Shown: piece by piece, positions 35,596 to 47,192 of the stretch
How the letters are laid out: each line of letters begins with the position of its first letter
Position numbering within the stretch: position 1 is the first letter of the stretch
Source: Anopheles merus
Lineage: Eukaryota > Arthropoda > Insecta > Diptera > Culicidae
Reading direction: 5' to 3'
Length of the DNA: 64,000 nt
Assembly: GCF_017562075.2 (NCBI RefSeq)
Contig: NC_054085.1
Location: 39,861,039-39,925,038 of the forward strand
Translations under genes and position numbers: made by a program
The notes under the pieces: model-generated
Seen by the model: only the letters and a program-made list of their open reading frames with translations
Databases searched by the model: none
Told to the model about the DNA's origin: nothing

Positions 35596-35716
35596 GTAAG
35601 TTGGTGAACTATTTTATAGATTATAATCAAAATATTATCTAGAGAACATCAAATATGATTATTATTTTTACTTTTAACTCAGAAGTGACTAGTACTTTAT
35701 TTGCTTTAAATATTTT

Positions 35717-36160
35717 CGATAACATCACATCACTTACAATTATTTTATATACACACGTTTCCAGCTACGTTCGAATCTCATGCCGTATGCATTGACTCAT
35801 GTGCCTCCTACTTCGAATCGCACTTTTCGATATTTTTCGAATATTACGCAATATTTTCGATAACCAATATTTTCGATTTGGGCCGGTCTGGTGGTACAGT
35901 CGTCAACTCGTACGACTTAACAAAATGTCCGTCATGGGTTCAAGCCCCGAATAGACCGTGCTCCCATACGTAGGACTGACTATCCTGCTATGGTAACAAT
36001 AAGTCACTGAAAGCCAAGCTCACTTCACTAGTGGGTACAGGCAGGCCTTGAACGACAGCGGTTGTTGTGCCAAAGAAAAAAAAAATTCGATAACATTGCA
36101 TCACCCACAACTATTTTATATACACCCGTTTCCAGCTACGTTCGAATCTCATGCTGTTTG
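35717..36160 (+). repeat. ~72-bp direct repeats bracketing a SINE
   Basis: CGATAACATCACATCACTTACAATTATTTT...GAATCTCATGCCGT at 35717 recurs at 36087 as CGATAACATTGCATCACCCACAACTATTTT...GAATCTCATGCTGT, about 90% alike. They are too diverged and long to be the SINE target duplication and look like an older tandem duplication into which the SINE inserted. Confidence 0.75.
35881..36086 (+). mobile_element. SINE200-like SINE
   Basis: GGCCGGTCTGGTGGTACAGT (A-box region), GGGTTCAAGCCCC (B box, about 35937-35949), CATACGTAGGACTGACTATC, GTCACTGAAAGCCAAGC, then GTTGTTGTGCCAAAG and an A tail. A well-preserved, near full-length copy in sense orientation relative to InR. Confidence 0.9.
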
Positions 36161-36207
36161 CATCGAAACATGCTTCGAATCGCAGGCCACAATGATCGAA
36201 TGCGTGC

Positions 36208-36486
36208 CGCTACGGTAGCAAAGTGGGTTTATTATACAGGTGGGCTTATCCCGAACAATTTGACAGCCGTACTGTAGAAAAATGAAAACGAAATGACAGG
36301 AGGGGATTCGATCATTTGTTTATGTATGCGTCTGAATTCCAATGGCTGGTTTGGTTGATGTGTCGTAGTATGGGTGAAAAACTACGTATCACAATCGAAT
36401 CCCCTCCTGTCATTCGTTCGTCCAATATAGTCTTCCCGCCAATCCTATAAGCCCACCTAGTCCCTATACCCACTTTGCTACGGTAG
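36208..36486. mobile_element. CTACGGTAGCAAAGTGGGT TIR element
   Basis: CTACGGTAGCAAAGTGGGTT at 36208 opposes ACCCACTTTGCTACGGTAG ending 36486. Next inward, AGGTGGGCTTATCC and TATAAGCCCACCT also pair, as do GGAGGGGATTCGATC and GAATCCCCTCC. About 280 bp, non-coding. Confidence 0.8.
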
Positions 36487-36561
36487 AATCGTGTTCCGTT
36501 ACCATTGGATTTTTTATATCTTCAATCTGTTTACAGTGCTAAGGGAACGCAAGCTTTCACC

Positions 36562-36730
36562 AAAGTGAGTTTATATATCAGGTGGGCTTGTCCAGTGCGA
36601 TTTGCCCAAATGACAATCCAGCCTGCTCTCACTATGGCGAGCTCAATGACAGCAGCTTTAATCCATACTGAGAGGCTATCATCGTTTCCTCCTGCGTACT
36701 GAGCAGACTTGTTTTTCCCCTCGCTGAGGG
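36562..36730. mobile_element. Fragment of the CAAAGTGAGTT..ATATCAGGTG hAT-like family
   Basis: CAAAGTGAGTTTATATATCA (36561) plus GGTGGGCTTGTCCAGTGCGA matches the left end of the 12322 element. The right end was not found nearby. A short inverted piece (GCACTGGACAAGCCCACC) at about 43277 is related. Confidence 0.55.
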
Positions 36731-36733
36731 TTT

Positions 36734-37269
36734 GGTACTTGTTCCGACGCAGCGTATCGCAACGCATTGCGTGACGCACGCTGGTATCTGTTCGCTGCGT
36801 TCTGCATGGATGTGTCAACACATTTTAAAAACATCAACAAACAGCAATAATGCGTATTATTTATAGGTTCTGAAGTGATTATATTGTTAAATTACAACTG
36901 TAAAATCATTTCCAGTTGGGCTCAAAACAGTTCAAAGCATGTTTACGCTTTTTATTGCATATTGCATACTGACCCGCACACACCTGTTTTGCAGCAATTA
37001 CGAAATTACTTTCTCTACATTTATTTTGTTTTATTTATAAAATTATTTAGTAGTCCAATTACACGCAAAACTGCGCTCGAAACAATTTAACGTGAAAAAA
37101 TATCGATTTTCACCCGATATGGTAAAATCATTTTGACAGACGCATCACGACGTGCGTCGAAATAGAATTTGTTCTACTTTGACGCTGCGTCGTGCGTCGT
37201 TAACGCATGCTTCTGTCAAATCCCATACATTTTGGCAAAATCGCAACGCATTGCGTCGGAACAAGTACC
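36734..37269. mobile_element. GGTACTTGTTCCGACGCA TIR element
   Basis: GGTACTTGTTCCGACGCA (36734) is inverted at 37252-37269 (TGCGTCGGAACAAGTACC), and the adjacent CGCAACGCATTGCGT also pairs with its inverse. The interior contains CTGTCAAATCCCATACATTT, shared with other MITEs here. Non-coding. Confidence 0.8.
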
Positions 37270-37842
37270 TCAGAGAGAGAGATGATTTTGTTTGTATGGT
37301 GAGTAAATATATCGCCGATTATTGCTCTAATGAGATGATCGGGCAACAGCCGCTCACATGATGAAATCATGATGAGGTTGGATTTAGGAGTGAGTAAAAA
37401 TATCTTCTCCACATCGAGCCGCCATTATGTTGTGGTTTGAGGAGAACATTGGAGCATCAACGAATTGTTTACATTTGTAAAACGTGCAATAATTGTCCGC
37501 GGGCTACATTTCTCGATTCTTTTGTTGAAATAGCATATCAAATATCCCAAACCAGTTAAAATATAGTAAAATGTTGTACCGGACACACGATGCTTTGAAG
37601 AAAACGTAAAATCAAACTTGGGAAGATGATGAACATTTCCCGTCCCAATAGTTGATTTACAGCCTCTACGTAAGTGTAAAATACCCTACAGAGTGCTATT
37701 GTCAATGTAAAAAAGTTTTTAAATTGCAGAGGATGATTCTTCCTCCATCACAGGTATCGACAAAAAATAAACCAACGTTTGACGATGAAGAAGATTCCCA
37801 GTTGTGCGATGACCATTAACATTGAAAATCAAGAGGAATATT

Positions 37843-38054
37843 CTTCTTCTTCTTCTTTGGCTCAACAACCGATGCCGGCCAAGACCTGCCAACCCACTTG
37901 TGGGGTTGGCTTTCATTGACTTATTGATTTCCCCCCATAGCAGGATAGTCAGTCCTACGTATGGCGGCACGGTTTATTTGGGGCTTGAACCCATGACGGG
38001 CATGTTGTTAAGTCGTACGAGTTGACGACTGTACCATGAGACCGGCTCAAAAAA
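37843..38054 (-). mobile_element. SINE200-like SINE with 12-bp TSD
   Basis: A minus-strand SINE with B box GGGTTCAAGCCCC and a TTGAGCCAAAGAAGAAGAAG-type tail. AAGAGGAATATT occurs on both sides (37831-37842 and 38055-38066), consistent with LINE-mediated target-site duplication. The exact TSD indicates a comparatively recent insertion. Confidence 0.9.
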
Positions 38055-38144
38055 AAGAGGAATATTACATGGATTAAAAATACCTAGAGAGAATACGCAT
38101 CGAGTCGAATTTAAAACGGAAAATAATGGTCCACAAAAGGCGAA

Positions 38145-38293
38145 AATAATGGCGAAGGACACGACTGCGGCGGGGCCGCAACACCATCTAATATTTCATG
38201 AAAGGCCATGTTTGTATCATCTAAATAATGGCGAAGGACACGAGTGCGACGGGGCCGCAACACCATCTAATATTTCATGAAAGGCCATGTTTT
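38145..38293 (+). repeat. ~79-bp tandem duplication (two copies)
   Basis: AATAATGGCGAAGGACACGA...GGGGCCGCAACACCATCTAA...GAAAGGCCATGTTT occurs at about 38145-38212 and again about 79 bp later, with two substitutions (CTGCGG/GTGCGA). GC-rich relative to surroundings; no gene recognised. Confidence 0.85.
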
Positions 38294-38299
38294 GATTGT

Positions 38300-39540
38300 G
38301 TGTGATTGTTAGCAATCGCGGATTAAGAAGAGTGGAGGCCCTAAGCGGTCACACGAAAGTAGAGGCTTGATTTAAGCGTCTAGCAGGGGATTGTATCAAA
38401 TATCCTAACCAGATAAGGATTGAGTAGCAATTATACTTGTGAGCGGATGGTTTTGGGGCCCCTGGCCGACACAGATGTTGGACGCTTAAACAACTGAATA
38501 CACATTAAAATTGAAGGAAATACACATCTAATCTATACATTAAAAAAATTGTATAATTATATTTATTCGTGATGTATTTTGTAGTTTTGACCTGCATGCA
38601 CAATTCTAAAACATTCCTATGAATCACAGAAAGGCTTAAAACCTAAAGGCCTGCCTATTAAGCTTGAAAATAACACCCGGCAAAGAACCCTATAAAAACT
38701 ACATAAAATCACGTGCTTTTAATGTTTGTAGTGTAAATTGAGAGACAGAGCCGGCTGGCCACATTTACACAACATGTGCTGTTTTGCAGTGTTCTTACAT
38801 CATCCTCCGTTATTTTCAAATCCATCCATGCTTAGAGAGCGTACACTCCTTTTCAACTGCTAGTCACATTGGAATTGCTTCAGTCATTATTTGCATTTAA
38901 AGGATTTATACATTCTGTTTTCAAATTTTCTCTTCAAATCCTTTTTCTTTGTCTAACCTGGATCCTAAATCAGTGATTGCAGGTACCATTCAAAAAGAAT
39001 CAAATTTAGTTTCCACAATTCACGAAAACAAAATTCATTACTTGCACTCTCCATCATTTGCTCTTCATCATTCCTTGTTGTTCCTTGAACACCATGCAAT
39101 CATCCAAGGTAACACGATATCATCGTCAATAATTTTACTGGTGCGTTGATCTATTTCTTCTCCAAGTTTGGATGTGTCTACTAGTGCCTTTTAAACATCC
39201 TAGATTTCGATCCCTTCAATGGTTTACATGTTTAATAAAGCTGTTTTGACTTGATGTACTGCGGATCAAATCCAACCACGGCAGTACAACAAGTCAATAG
39301 ATAAACTGAATAGAAACGAAGAGTCAGAGTGTACTAGGGATGTACCGGTGGAAAAAGTGGAAAGAGGGGAATACCTTTTTTCGCCATGACTACCATGACG
39401 ATGATTGCACTGATTTTGCCCTTCATTTTTTTCTCACAGCACGCTGCTCATCGTGAGATCGCTTTCGTCTGAAAAGCGGAATGTTAAGCGACTTGCATCA
39501 AATGTCAACCCGATTTTCCGTGCTGAAATTGTCATCCGGG
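38300..39540 (+). other. InR intron 1 segment without recognised elements
   Basis: AT-rich DNA with only small, unrecognised frames. No TIR pair, SINE body or retroelement motif was found. Confidence 0.4.
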
Positions 39541-39699
39541 AGAAACCCTGATTTGACAGTTAGATCCATAACAAACTGGGTACTTTGATGATATTTTTAT
39601 TTGCTGTTTTGTAAATCTATCCTAAAGTTTCACAATTTTACATGGTATCAGGAGGTCTATTGAATGAAACAAAAGGATATATGCACTGTATTGAATATT

Positions 39700-41570
39700 A
39701 CATATGCATGGTTTGTAGGTGTAACACAGAATAAACTTTTATTGTCACATAACCCAAGGTTATTCCAATTCGATGGTTACTATTCTAATATCCTCCCTTA
39801 ATCGAGAAATGACTTAATTCCAAAGACCACTCGTCCATCTTCAAACTTACTGATAGGAAGTATCTTAGTTAGCAAGTCTGCTTCTTGATTATCAGAACAA
39901 ACATGTTTCAGATGTATTAGATTTCTTACAATGCTCTGCCTGACGAAATGATGTCGTATATCGATATGTTTACTTCTTGATGAGTAGCCAATTTACTTCT
40001 CTGTCAGATGGATACCACTCCAATTATCGCAATAAATCGTCACTGGCTCTGCACATCCCAACAGTTCTTGTCGAAAACCTTTCCACCAAACAGCTTCCTG
40101 AGTAACTGCTGAAACTGCCATGTATTCGGTTTCCGTCGTCGAAAGTGCTACTGTTGATTGTTTACGGCAATGCCAGGCCTCCAGACTGTTTCATCACATA
40201 ACCAGTAATAGAATGACGGTTATCAGTGCAATTGCCCCAATCAGCATCACAATTACCTTCGAAATTTCCATCGCTTGTACTGTGAATATAAGCTTCGTGG
40301 GTTTCGTCCCTTTCAAATAACGAAGAATTCGTTTCGCTGCAATCCAGTGAGCTTTTCCAGGATCATTACAGTAGTGACTCACAGCATTCCAAGTACTGCA
40401 AGCCACCTATCAGTTCCCGGTATGGTACATTTTCCGTGTGTTTGCGCTCTTCTTCTATCTGTGGACTCATATGTAGACTCACTTTCAGTCCTGGGTCAGC
40501 TGGCATACGCACATCTGCTTCACCATAACGATTCAAAAGTTCATTTATCTACTGTTCTTAATCCAGCATTGCTACACCATCAGCTCTGGTCATACGTATT
40601 CCAAGAACTTTGTTAGCAAGACCCAAGCCCTTCATTGTCACCTGTTTCTTTAACGCTACGTCACCTGTTTCTTTAAATTCTTCTCCCAGCTGTCATTGTT
40701 CGAGAAGATCAACAAATCATCTACGTAAACTGCTACTAAAAGAATGCTTTCATTATTAATCTTATAGTACACGCAAGTATCTTAAATGGACTGTTTCAAC
40801 TCAATGCGCTGCAGCTCAGCATCTAGCTTCAAGTTGCGCCGAGTCATCTGTATTGGTTTTCACCGTATACACCCACTTCTTACGATCGAAGCAGGTTTAC
40901 GACTAGCAGGCAAACTCGTCAGGTTCCATGTTCGATTTTCTTGCAAGGCATCAAATTCTGATTTCATAGCATCTTTCCAGCGTTTGGTATCTTCACAATA
41001 AACAGCCTCTCGATACGTATTAGGTTCATCAGCGATCCCCGGAAGTACGGTACAGGATTCACCAAAATCTCGCATCTTTTTTGAAAACTGTGAAGAACTT
41101 TTAACCGTGGTACTGCAACTCATTACGAAATTCCGGTACTTGCCTGGGTTAATGCGCTCTCTCTCACTGCGCCTTACCAACTTATGTGGGTCCTCTAATT
41201 GTGGAGGAAGCGCGGCAAGCTACTCGATCGGTTGATGATGAACAGCTGCAGTTTCATCTCCATTAGCATCATCGTACTGAATCGTCGTCATGGTCGTCAA
41301 TATCATTTCGGTCTTCAATTGTATCCAAACGTTATTCTTCTTGATGCTGTACGACAGGCTGTACATACAATTCTTCCAGATCAACTTCAGACAATGATTC
41401 TCCCAACTCAGGAGCTCGATTCGTTGCACAATTGTCTAGGAATTTGACATCCTGACTGATTATGATTTTCTTCGTATTCGAGTTGTAAACTCGTTACGCC
41501 TTGAAACTGCTGCTGTATCCCATGAAAATGCCATACTCTGACTTGGCGCAGTGCAAGCGTGCTGGGCCCA
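39700..41570 (-). pseudogene. Ty1/copia retrotransposon relic, minus strand
   Basis: Minus-strand pieces in order: a segment with PNTYREAVYCEDTKRWKDAM and LQENRTWNLTSLPASRKP (start of copia RT, about 40890-41040), decayed RT sequence (40420-40800), and HWIAAKRILRYLKGT with the RNase H region (about 40290-40360). A purine tract TTAAGGGAGGATATTAG (complement of 39788-39804) marks the likely polypurine tract and start of the 3' LTR, which would continue to about 39700. Many stops and frameshifts; inactive. Confidence 0.8.
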
Positions 41571-41639
41571 TAACCTATTTAAAATTACGTCTGTAAGGTT
41601 TAGAGGTGTAAAATTTGCAAAAATTCTTTGTTCTATGGC

Positions 41640-43015
41640 TGATTTTATTCAAGGATCTATTTTATCATTCGTCGCTGGATTATAAGCAAAGAATGTTATG
41701 CACATTGTACCAGTGTGTGCCAATTAGATGTTTCATTTTACTATCAGTGTTTAATTAAAAGTAAATAGGACTTCTTTTACCCAGTTGTGCTGTTTTATAC
41801 CTGTTAAAATTTTCGTTCTTCCAGCAGGACCGTTGTGTCTGTAGTGATTCATGGTCACGGAATGGCAAACACTGAGGTTATCTAAATACATAGTAGACTG
41901 CAATAAATTCTCCTTTATTCTCCAAACGTGATTGACCGCAAGGAATTTAACCAATATAATCTTCCTAATAGTAAATTCATCCACTTTTCCACGTTAACTA
42001 TTAGCTTTTGTTTGTAAACACTTTTTCATGAAACTGTCAAAGCGAGCTGAAAATGGCAACCTTGCATCGGCCTGTTCTCCTTAACAGATCTTGATAATTT
42101 CCATAACAAAATGCAATATGCCTTGAATATTAAAGGGTAGCTCGCAGAAGTGGTATGTGGTTTTACTCATGGTGTGTGGCTTTTGGGTCGAGGAGCCTAT
42201 AATTTTATCCAATGATGGATAGATATTGAAAGATGCGGAGAAATGTTACCCAGCGCTTTGTATGAATGACGATTTGTCCAACAACAACAATTACTGGGCT
42301 ACTTTATTGCAATTTATAGGCGTTTATCAACATTTTCAACGACATACAAGTAGTCTGGTCGAAACTTGATGAGACACCAAGTATGAATCATTATGACACA
42401 TAAGTTATACCGGCATCTAGCTTGCGCTGGTCGCCACTATAGAAAAAGATAAAAATTACACTAGCGAGTACTGGTAATGTCCCCCGGCCGATAGAAAAAA
42501 GAAAATAGAACAATCATCAAAGCACCCAATTTTTTATGGATCTAACCAAGATCTATTAAGGAGAACAGGTCGATGCAAAGCCCGTTGCTAGGTTGCCATT
42601 TTCAGCTCGCTTTTGACAGTTTCATGAAAAAGTGTTTACAAACAAACGGCTAATAGTTAACGCGCAAAAGTGGACGAATTTATTATTAGGAAGGTTATAT
42701 TGGTTAAATTTCTTGCGGTCAATCACTTCTGGACAATAAAGGAGAAGTAATTGCAGTCTACTCTGTATTCAGAAACATTGATAACCTTTTTCATTGTTTG
42801 CCATTCCGTGACCACAAACCACTACCGTTTGCAACGGTCCTGCTGGAAAAACGAAATGTTTAACATGTTCAACTGGGTTAAAGAAGTCCTTTTTACTTTC
42901 AATTGAACACTGAGAGTAAAATGAAACATCCAATCGATACACACTGGTACAATATGCATACCGTCATTTACTTATAACCTGGCTACGAATGATAAATGAG
43001 ATCCTTGGATTGTAT
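41640..43015. mobile_element. Large imperfect inverted repeat (~450-bp arms) with ~445-bp spacer
   Basis: The left arm (about 41640-42095) and right arm (about 42540-43015) are imperfect reverse complements. GAAACTGTCAAAGCGAGCTG pairs with CAGCTCGCTTTTGACAGTTTC, GGTCACGGAATGGCAAACA with TGTTTGCCATTCCGTGACC, and CACATTGTACCAGTGTGTG with ACACACTGGTACAATATGC. Divergence is clear, so this is old. The spacer contains a trace of the 17191 MITE end. Probably a fold-back TIR element or two inverted copies of one repeat. Confidence 0.8.
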
Positions 43016-44103
43016 CAGTCATGTAATATTCTAATTGGATTCTAATTATTCAAATATTCTACCAGGAATTGAATGTGAAATGCTGAACAAACTCTCATTC
43101 ACTCCATAGCAACGTCCATCGCTAAACATAAACAATGTTCACTTTAACTGTCAAAATTTTCCCATGGCTTTCTGTCAATTTACTCTAAGCGCTTCGACCT
43201 GTTCTCTTTCAAGGACCTTGGATCTAACTGTCGAACCAAGTGTTCTTCCTATTTTCGTTTTTCGACGTCAAATTGCACTGGACAAGCCCACCGTCGTAGT
43301 AGACTGTGATTCGAAGCAAGCGGCACGTGATCCGATGCAAAAGGCACGAGATTCGATCGTAGCTGGAAACAGATGTACAGTCCGAACTCACTGGTTGAAC
43401 TTCGATTCCCTGCCAAGTATTGAATATGTGCTTTTTAGTTGGCACGTTTTTCCATACAAAAAAAACTGAAACTTTTCTTGGCATGCCATGAGATTTTTGT
43501 GAATTTTTCAAAAACCGGGTTTCTCATACAAACGCATGCTTTTTAATTGAACCGTCAGCCAACTATTGAGCGTTCAACTAAAAAGCATGCCAACTAAAAA
43601 GCGTTCAACTATTGAATTCTGACTGTATTTCTAAATTCGTTTTCGAAACGTCATCTGGTTAGGGTATTGTACGCTTACAATACAAACACTTGTTAGAGTC
43701 AAAACTGTGTAGAAACTAGTGGTGAGTCATAGCGAACCCCTACACGTGTTGTCCAAAACTGCCCAAGTCATACAAAAACATGAAAAAGTCTGCGCCCATG
43801 TGTTCCGGCGTCCTCCTGACGTTTACCGAGGCGAACCGAATAGTTGTGTTCGATAAACATGTATGCGTAATAGGTAGCTGAAGTTGTACTGCTTACCTGC
43901 CGTATGCCGCTGTGATACCGAGCGAGACGCATAGACAACGCGTCTAGAGGAAATGTGTAGCCGTGAGGAAACTTTTCTGTGTCTCTTTTGCCTTGTACTT
44001 ACTTTTAGATCCTGATGAGTGTAGCATGCATACCTTTCGGGTACGTTCGTGATATAAGCCTATCCCTCTTACGTTAATGGTGAAGATTCAATCGTATGAT
44101 GTC

Positions 44104-44765
44104 GGCTCTGCATTCGGACCTGGACAGGTCCATGGGCGTCATGTGTACGCGGGCGTACGATTCATTTCACGACCCGACCCGGAGTCACGTGCGAGCCAGT
44201 CGTAATCGACTCCGACCCGTGGGTGCAGCGGGTGCGCTAGGTCGGAATCAAATCTGACCCGTGGATGCAGTGAGTTCTGATCGACCCTTATGATGAGCAA
44301 GTGCGATGAGAAAGCATAAGCGACTCCGACCCGACTAATGTTGGGGGAGATACAACATCCGCTTTCGAAAATCACTTTAAAAGAGTATTTTCTTAAGCGG
44401 AACATTCACAAATGGGAAGATATGATGATCTGTTGACTGAAAATTAACGAAATACTTGATATCGAAGTTTTAGTGGATTTAGTTGCGATTTTGTACACGT
44501 TATTTGTTTACATTGCACATGAGCTGGTTGCTGCTGTGATGCGTTATCTAACTGATATTTCACCTGTCAAATAGTTCATTTCGCTATATATTTCACCTCC
44601 TCTGGCCTTGCGGTTATGCTTTTTCGTACCTACTCATCATTCGGGTCGACCCGAACTCACTGCAACCACAGGTTGGAATGAACCTATCTTAGACTGACCC
44701 GACCCGAACTCGCTGCACCAACGGGTCGGAAGCGCTTATGCTTTCTTGCACCTACCGGGATCGTT
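44104..44765. repeat. CGACCCG-rich repeat with inverted subrepeats
   Basis: GACTCCGACCCGTGGGTGCA, GACCCGTGGATGCAGTGAGT and CCGACCCGACTAATG on the left face GGGTCGACCCGAACTCACTG, ACCCGACCCGAACTCGCTGC and ACGGGTCGGAAGCGCTTATG on the right. The centre (44550-44610) contains TTCACCTGTCAAATAGTTCA shared with 25870. A composite of old repeats; family unknown. Confidence 0.6.
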
Positions 44766-45109
44766 AGTAATGCTTATTACACTTCTGAGTGGACAATTCT
44801 ATGTGTTTATTACTTTATTAAACCATGCATGCGGTTCGTTGCTGATACGAGATATACGAAAAAGAAACAATACAACAAAACAATGCATCAAATAGGTTAT
44901 CATCGGTTTTAACAAAACTATTATAGGTTATACCGGAAAACCCCTACGGACAAAGGGCGGGTTATTTTTTACATAGTGTGCGTGTACTCGCAAATTCACC
45001 CAAAGGAAGACTTTATCTGGCTGTTTCAAAAGAAGGGAGTGGGGGAAAACAAGACGCGCTCTCGCATCCTTGTGTTTCATACCGTTTCCCCTTGCTTCTA
45101 CGTACCCTT

Positions 45110-45287
45110 CTTCTATTTGGCGTAACGTCCTACGCGGACATGCCACCCTATACAGGCTTTCGAGACTTAATTCATTACCACGTAGCCGGATAGTCAATCC
45201 TTGCTAGGGGGAACGGTCCATTCTGGGCTTGAACCCATGACAGGCATGTTATTGAGTCCTTCGAGTTGACGACTGTACCACGGGACC
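45110..45287 (-). mobile_element. Second-type tRNA-derived SINE with 16-bp TSD
   Basis: GCTTCTACGTACCCTT is repeated exactly at 45094-45109 and 45288-45303, flanking a unit. On the minus strand this unit starts GGTCCCGTGGTACAGTCGTC, has GGGTTCAAGCCCAG (B box) and ends CCAAATAGAAG after GTCCGCGTAGGACGTTACGC. It shares the promoter half with the SINE200-like copies but has a different 3' half (CCGGCTACGTGGTAATGAAT). Relatives are at 25225-25560 and about 27331. Confidence 0.9.
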
Positions 45288-45362
45288 GCTTCTACGTACC
45301 CTTTGCCTATAAATCGCGCTCTCTTTGTTTGTAGCTAATCCTATAACATGCAATTTATTTAC

Positions 45363-46028
45363 AGGGTTTACCAAGTCACTTTGCGATGTGAGCTGCACAT
45401 TTCATCTCACTTGAGACGTATTTTTATTCTGACGTGCTACTTCATTTGGCCCGACATAATTTTCTATTCCGCCGCATTCATTTTCATCCATTATATGAAG
45501 TCTTTTCACAGGGGATGTTAGCTGGAGCCGTCCGCGATGTTTACATTTTTTTTCAAAATTAAATTTTTGGACTTTTAGTGCTGATTTATGATACAATTAT
45601 GTTGTTTAACAAAGAATATAAGTTTTGCCTTGCTCCGCTGTAGCATTCTAGCCGAAAAATGGATTATTCATTGAGTTATAAGCGCTTGAACCTGCTCAGT
45701 CAAACCTGCTAATAACTCAATGAATAACCCATGTTTCGGGTTGAATTTTGCTGCGGAGCAAAGATAAATTTCTATTCTTTGTTAAACAACATAATTGTAT
45801 CATAAATCAGCACTAAAAGCCCAAAAATTTAATTTTGAAAAAAAATGTAAACATCGCGGATGGCTCCAGCTAACATCCCCTGTGAAAAGACTTCATATAA
45901 TGGATGAAAATGAATGCGGCGGAATAGAAAATTATGTCGGGCCAAATGAAGTAGCACGTCAGAATAAAAATACGTCTCAAGTGAGATGAAATGTGCAGCT
46001 CACATCGCAAAGTGACTTGGTAAACCCT
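45363..46028. mobile_element. 666-bp fold-back element, ~317-bp near-identical inverted arms
   Basis: The left arm (45363-45681, starting AGGGTTTACCAAGTCACTTT) is mirrored by the right arm (45712-46028, ending AAAGTGACTTGGTAAACCCT) with only scattered differences and small indels. The loop is about 30 bp. The same 64-codon frame therefore appears on both strands, once per arm. It has no recognisable domain, and its mirrored presence is explained by the palindrome. The high arm identity suggests youth or gene-conversion maintenance. Confidence 0.9.
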
Positions 46029-46259
46029 ATATTTTTTTAGAATTTTGATTTCACAATAGTACACATAATGAAATGAAATAATGAAATAGCGCTTAAATTG
46101 AAGTAGGATAGCAAAACGGACAGTTCTTCCTGAACGAAAAAAAAATGAAATAGGATTATAAATCCTATTTTAGTATAATGTTGAAATAAAACACAAAAAA
46201 AGCCATTTTTTTTTTTACTTAACGTTATTCAATAGCTTGAGTTTTTGACCAATATGTTT

Positions 46260-46615
46260 GATGGTGAACCCTCTCTTATTTGACACCTCTCCAATTTGAA
46301 AAACCTCTCTTATTTGAACATTTTGCACAGTCGCTTGATTTCCAGTACATTTTTGTTCCTCTAATTTGGAAAACCTCTGAAATCTGTGTCCCTCTTATTT
46401 GAGTATGGTGTGGCCATGGTTATTGAAAGATGTATGCTCAAATTAGCGATTCTGTTCGCAGTTTCCTATAGCAACACTTAAGGCTGCATACTAAATGTTC
46501 TGTCTCTTTCTTGTTTGTTTGGACCTTTCATTCACTTTCAACCTCTGTAATTTGAAAACCCCTCTTATTCGACAGTCCCATCGCCTCTCAAATAAGAGAG
46601 GGTTCACTGTAATTG
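46260..46615. mobile_element. pogo/Tigger-like MITE (TGAACCCTCTCTTATTTGA ends), 150 bp upstream of InR exon 2
   Basis: TGGTGAACCCTCTCTTATTTGA at about 46262 opposes TCAAATAAGAGAGGGTTCACTG ending about 46613, followed by TA. CCTCTYTTATTTGA / CCTCTAATTTGGA motifs recur internally. CAGTNGAACCTCTCT-type ends with TA duplication resemble pogo/Tigger elements; this is from family knowledge. Confidence 0.7.
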
Positions 46616-46763
46616 CCCCACGCACATGTGTTTATAGTTGCGTGGAAGACGCGAATGGTGCCAATCGGCTCAAAGTCTCTATAAAAATAAAGTAAAAAAA
46701 TGTGTTCATTGTGATTAATAATTAAATTTATCTAATTTTTTTTTTCTGTGTACGTGCGTGTAG

Positions 46764-47050
46764 TCTGTTCGAGCGTGGATGTGCGGAACACTCCACATCA
46801 TCTGGATCGACTAAGAAACTGTCGGGTGGTTGAAGGATTTGTGCAAATTATGCTTATTGACAAATATGGCAACGACAGTTTTGATAATTACACCTTCCCA
46901 CTGCTGACGGAAATCACAGGCTATCTGCTGTTATTTCGCGTAAACGGTCTGCAAACTTTAGGGCAACTATTCCCTAACCTTACTGTTATTCGAGGAAGTG
47001 AACTGGCCAACAACTATGCTCTTGTAGTGTACGAGTTAATGCACATAAAG
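46764..47050 (+). CDS. InR: Insulin receptor exon 2: L1 domain, first part
   Basis: The acceptor TGCGTGTAG ends at 46763 and the donor is AAAGGTAAGT. It contributes residues 190-285 and enters in phase 1, as exon 1 requires. Sequence landmarks are CSSVDVRNTPHHLDRLRNC, VVEGFVQIMLIDKYG, ITGYLLLFRVNGLQTL and LFPNLTVIRGSELANNYAL, the leucine-rich right-handed beta-helix L1 of insulin/IGF receptors, which holds part of insulin site 1. Extracellular. Confidence 0.97.
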
Positions 47051-47192
47051 GTAAGTACAGCTATTTGCATTGAAAATTATGAAATAATACTATATTAATT
47101 TGAATAGATTTTTTTCCTCGTCTATATTATTAAACAGAGGCGAGTACCATTTTCTCATAATACTGCGATGTTTTATTTCGGAATTGTTTTAG

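Larger units (their letters stand above)
35596..46763 (+). other. InR: InR intron 1 (about 11.2 kb)
   Basis: Begins GTAAGT and ends TGTACGTGCGTGTAG. It is packed with repeats: SINEs at 35881, 37843 and 45110, TIR elements at 36208 and 36734, a copia relic at 39.8-41.5 kb, large inverted repeats at 41.64-43.0 kb and 45363-46028, and a pogo-like MITE at 46260-46615. No conserved regulatory element can be claimed from sequence alone. Confidence 0.8.

Noticed and set aside
40275..41447. Plus-strand frames of 70-113 codons
   Set aside because: Antisense shadows of the minus-strand copia relic.
45402..45989. Identical 64-codon frames on both strands, possibly a duplicated small gene
   Set aside because: Mirrored arms of the fold-back element at 45363-46028; no domain and no independent support.
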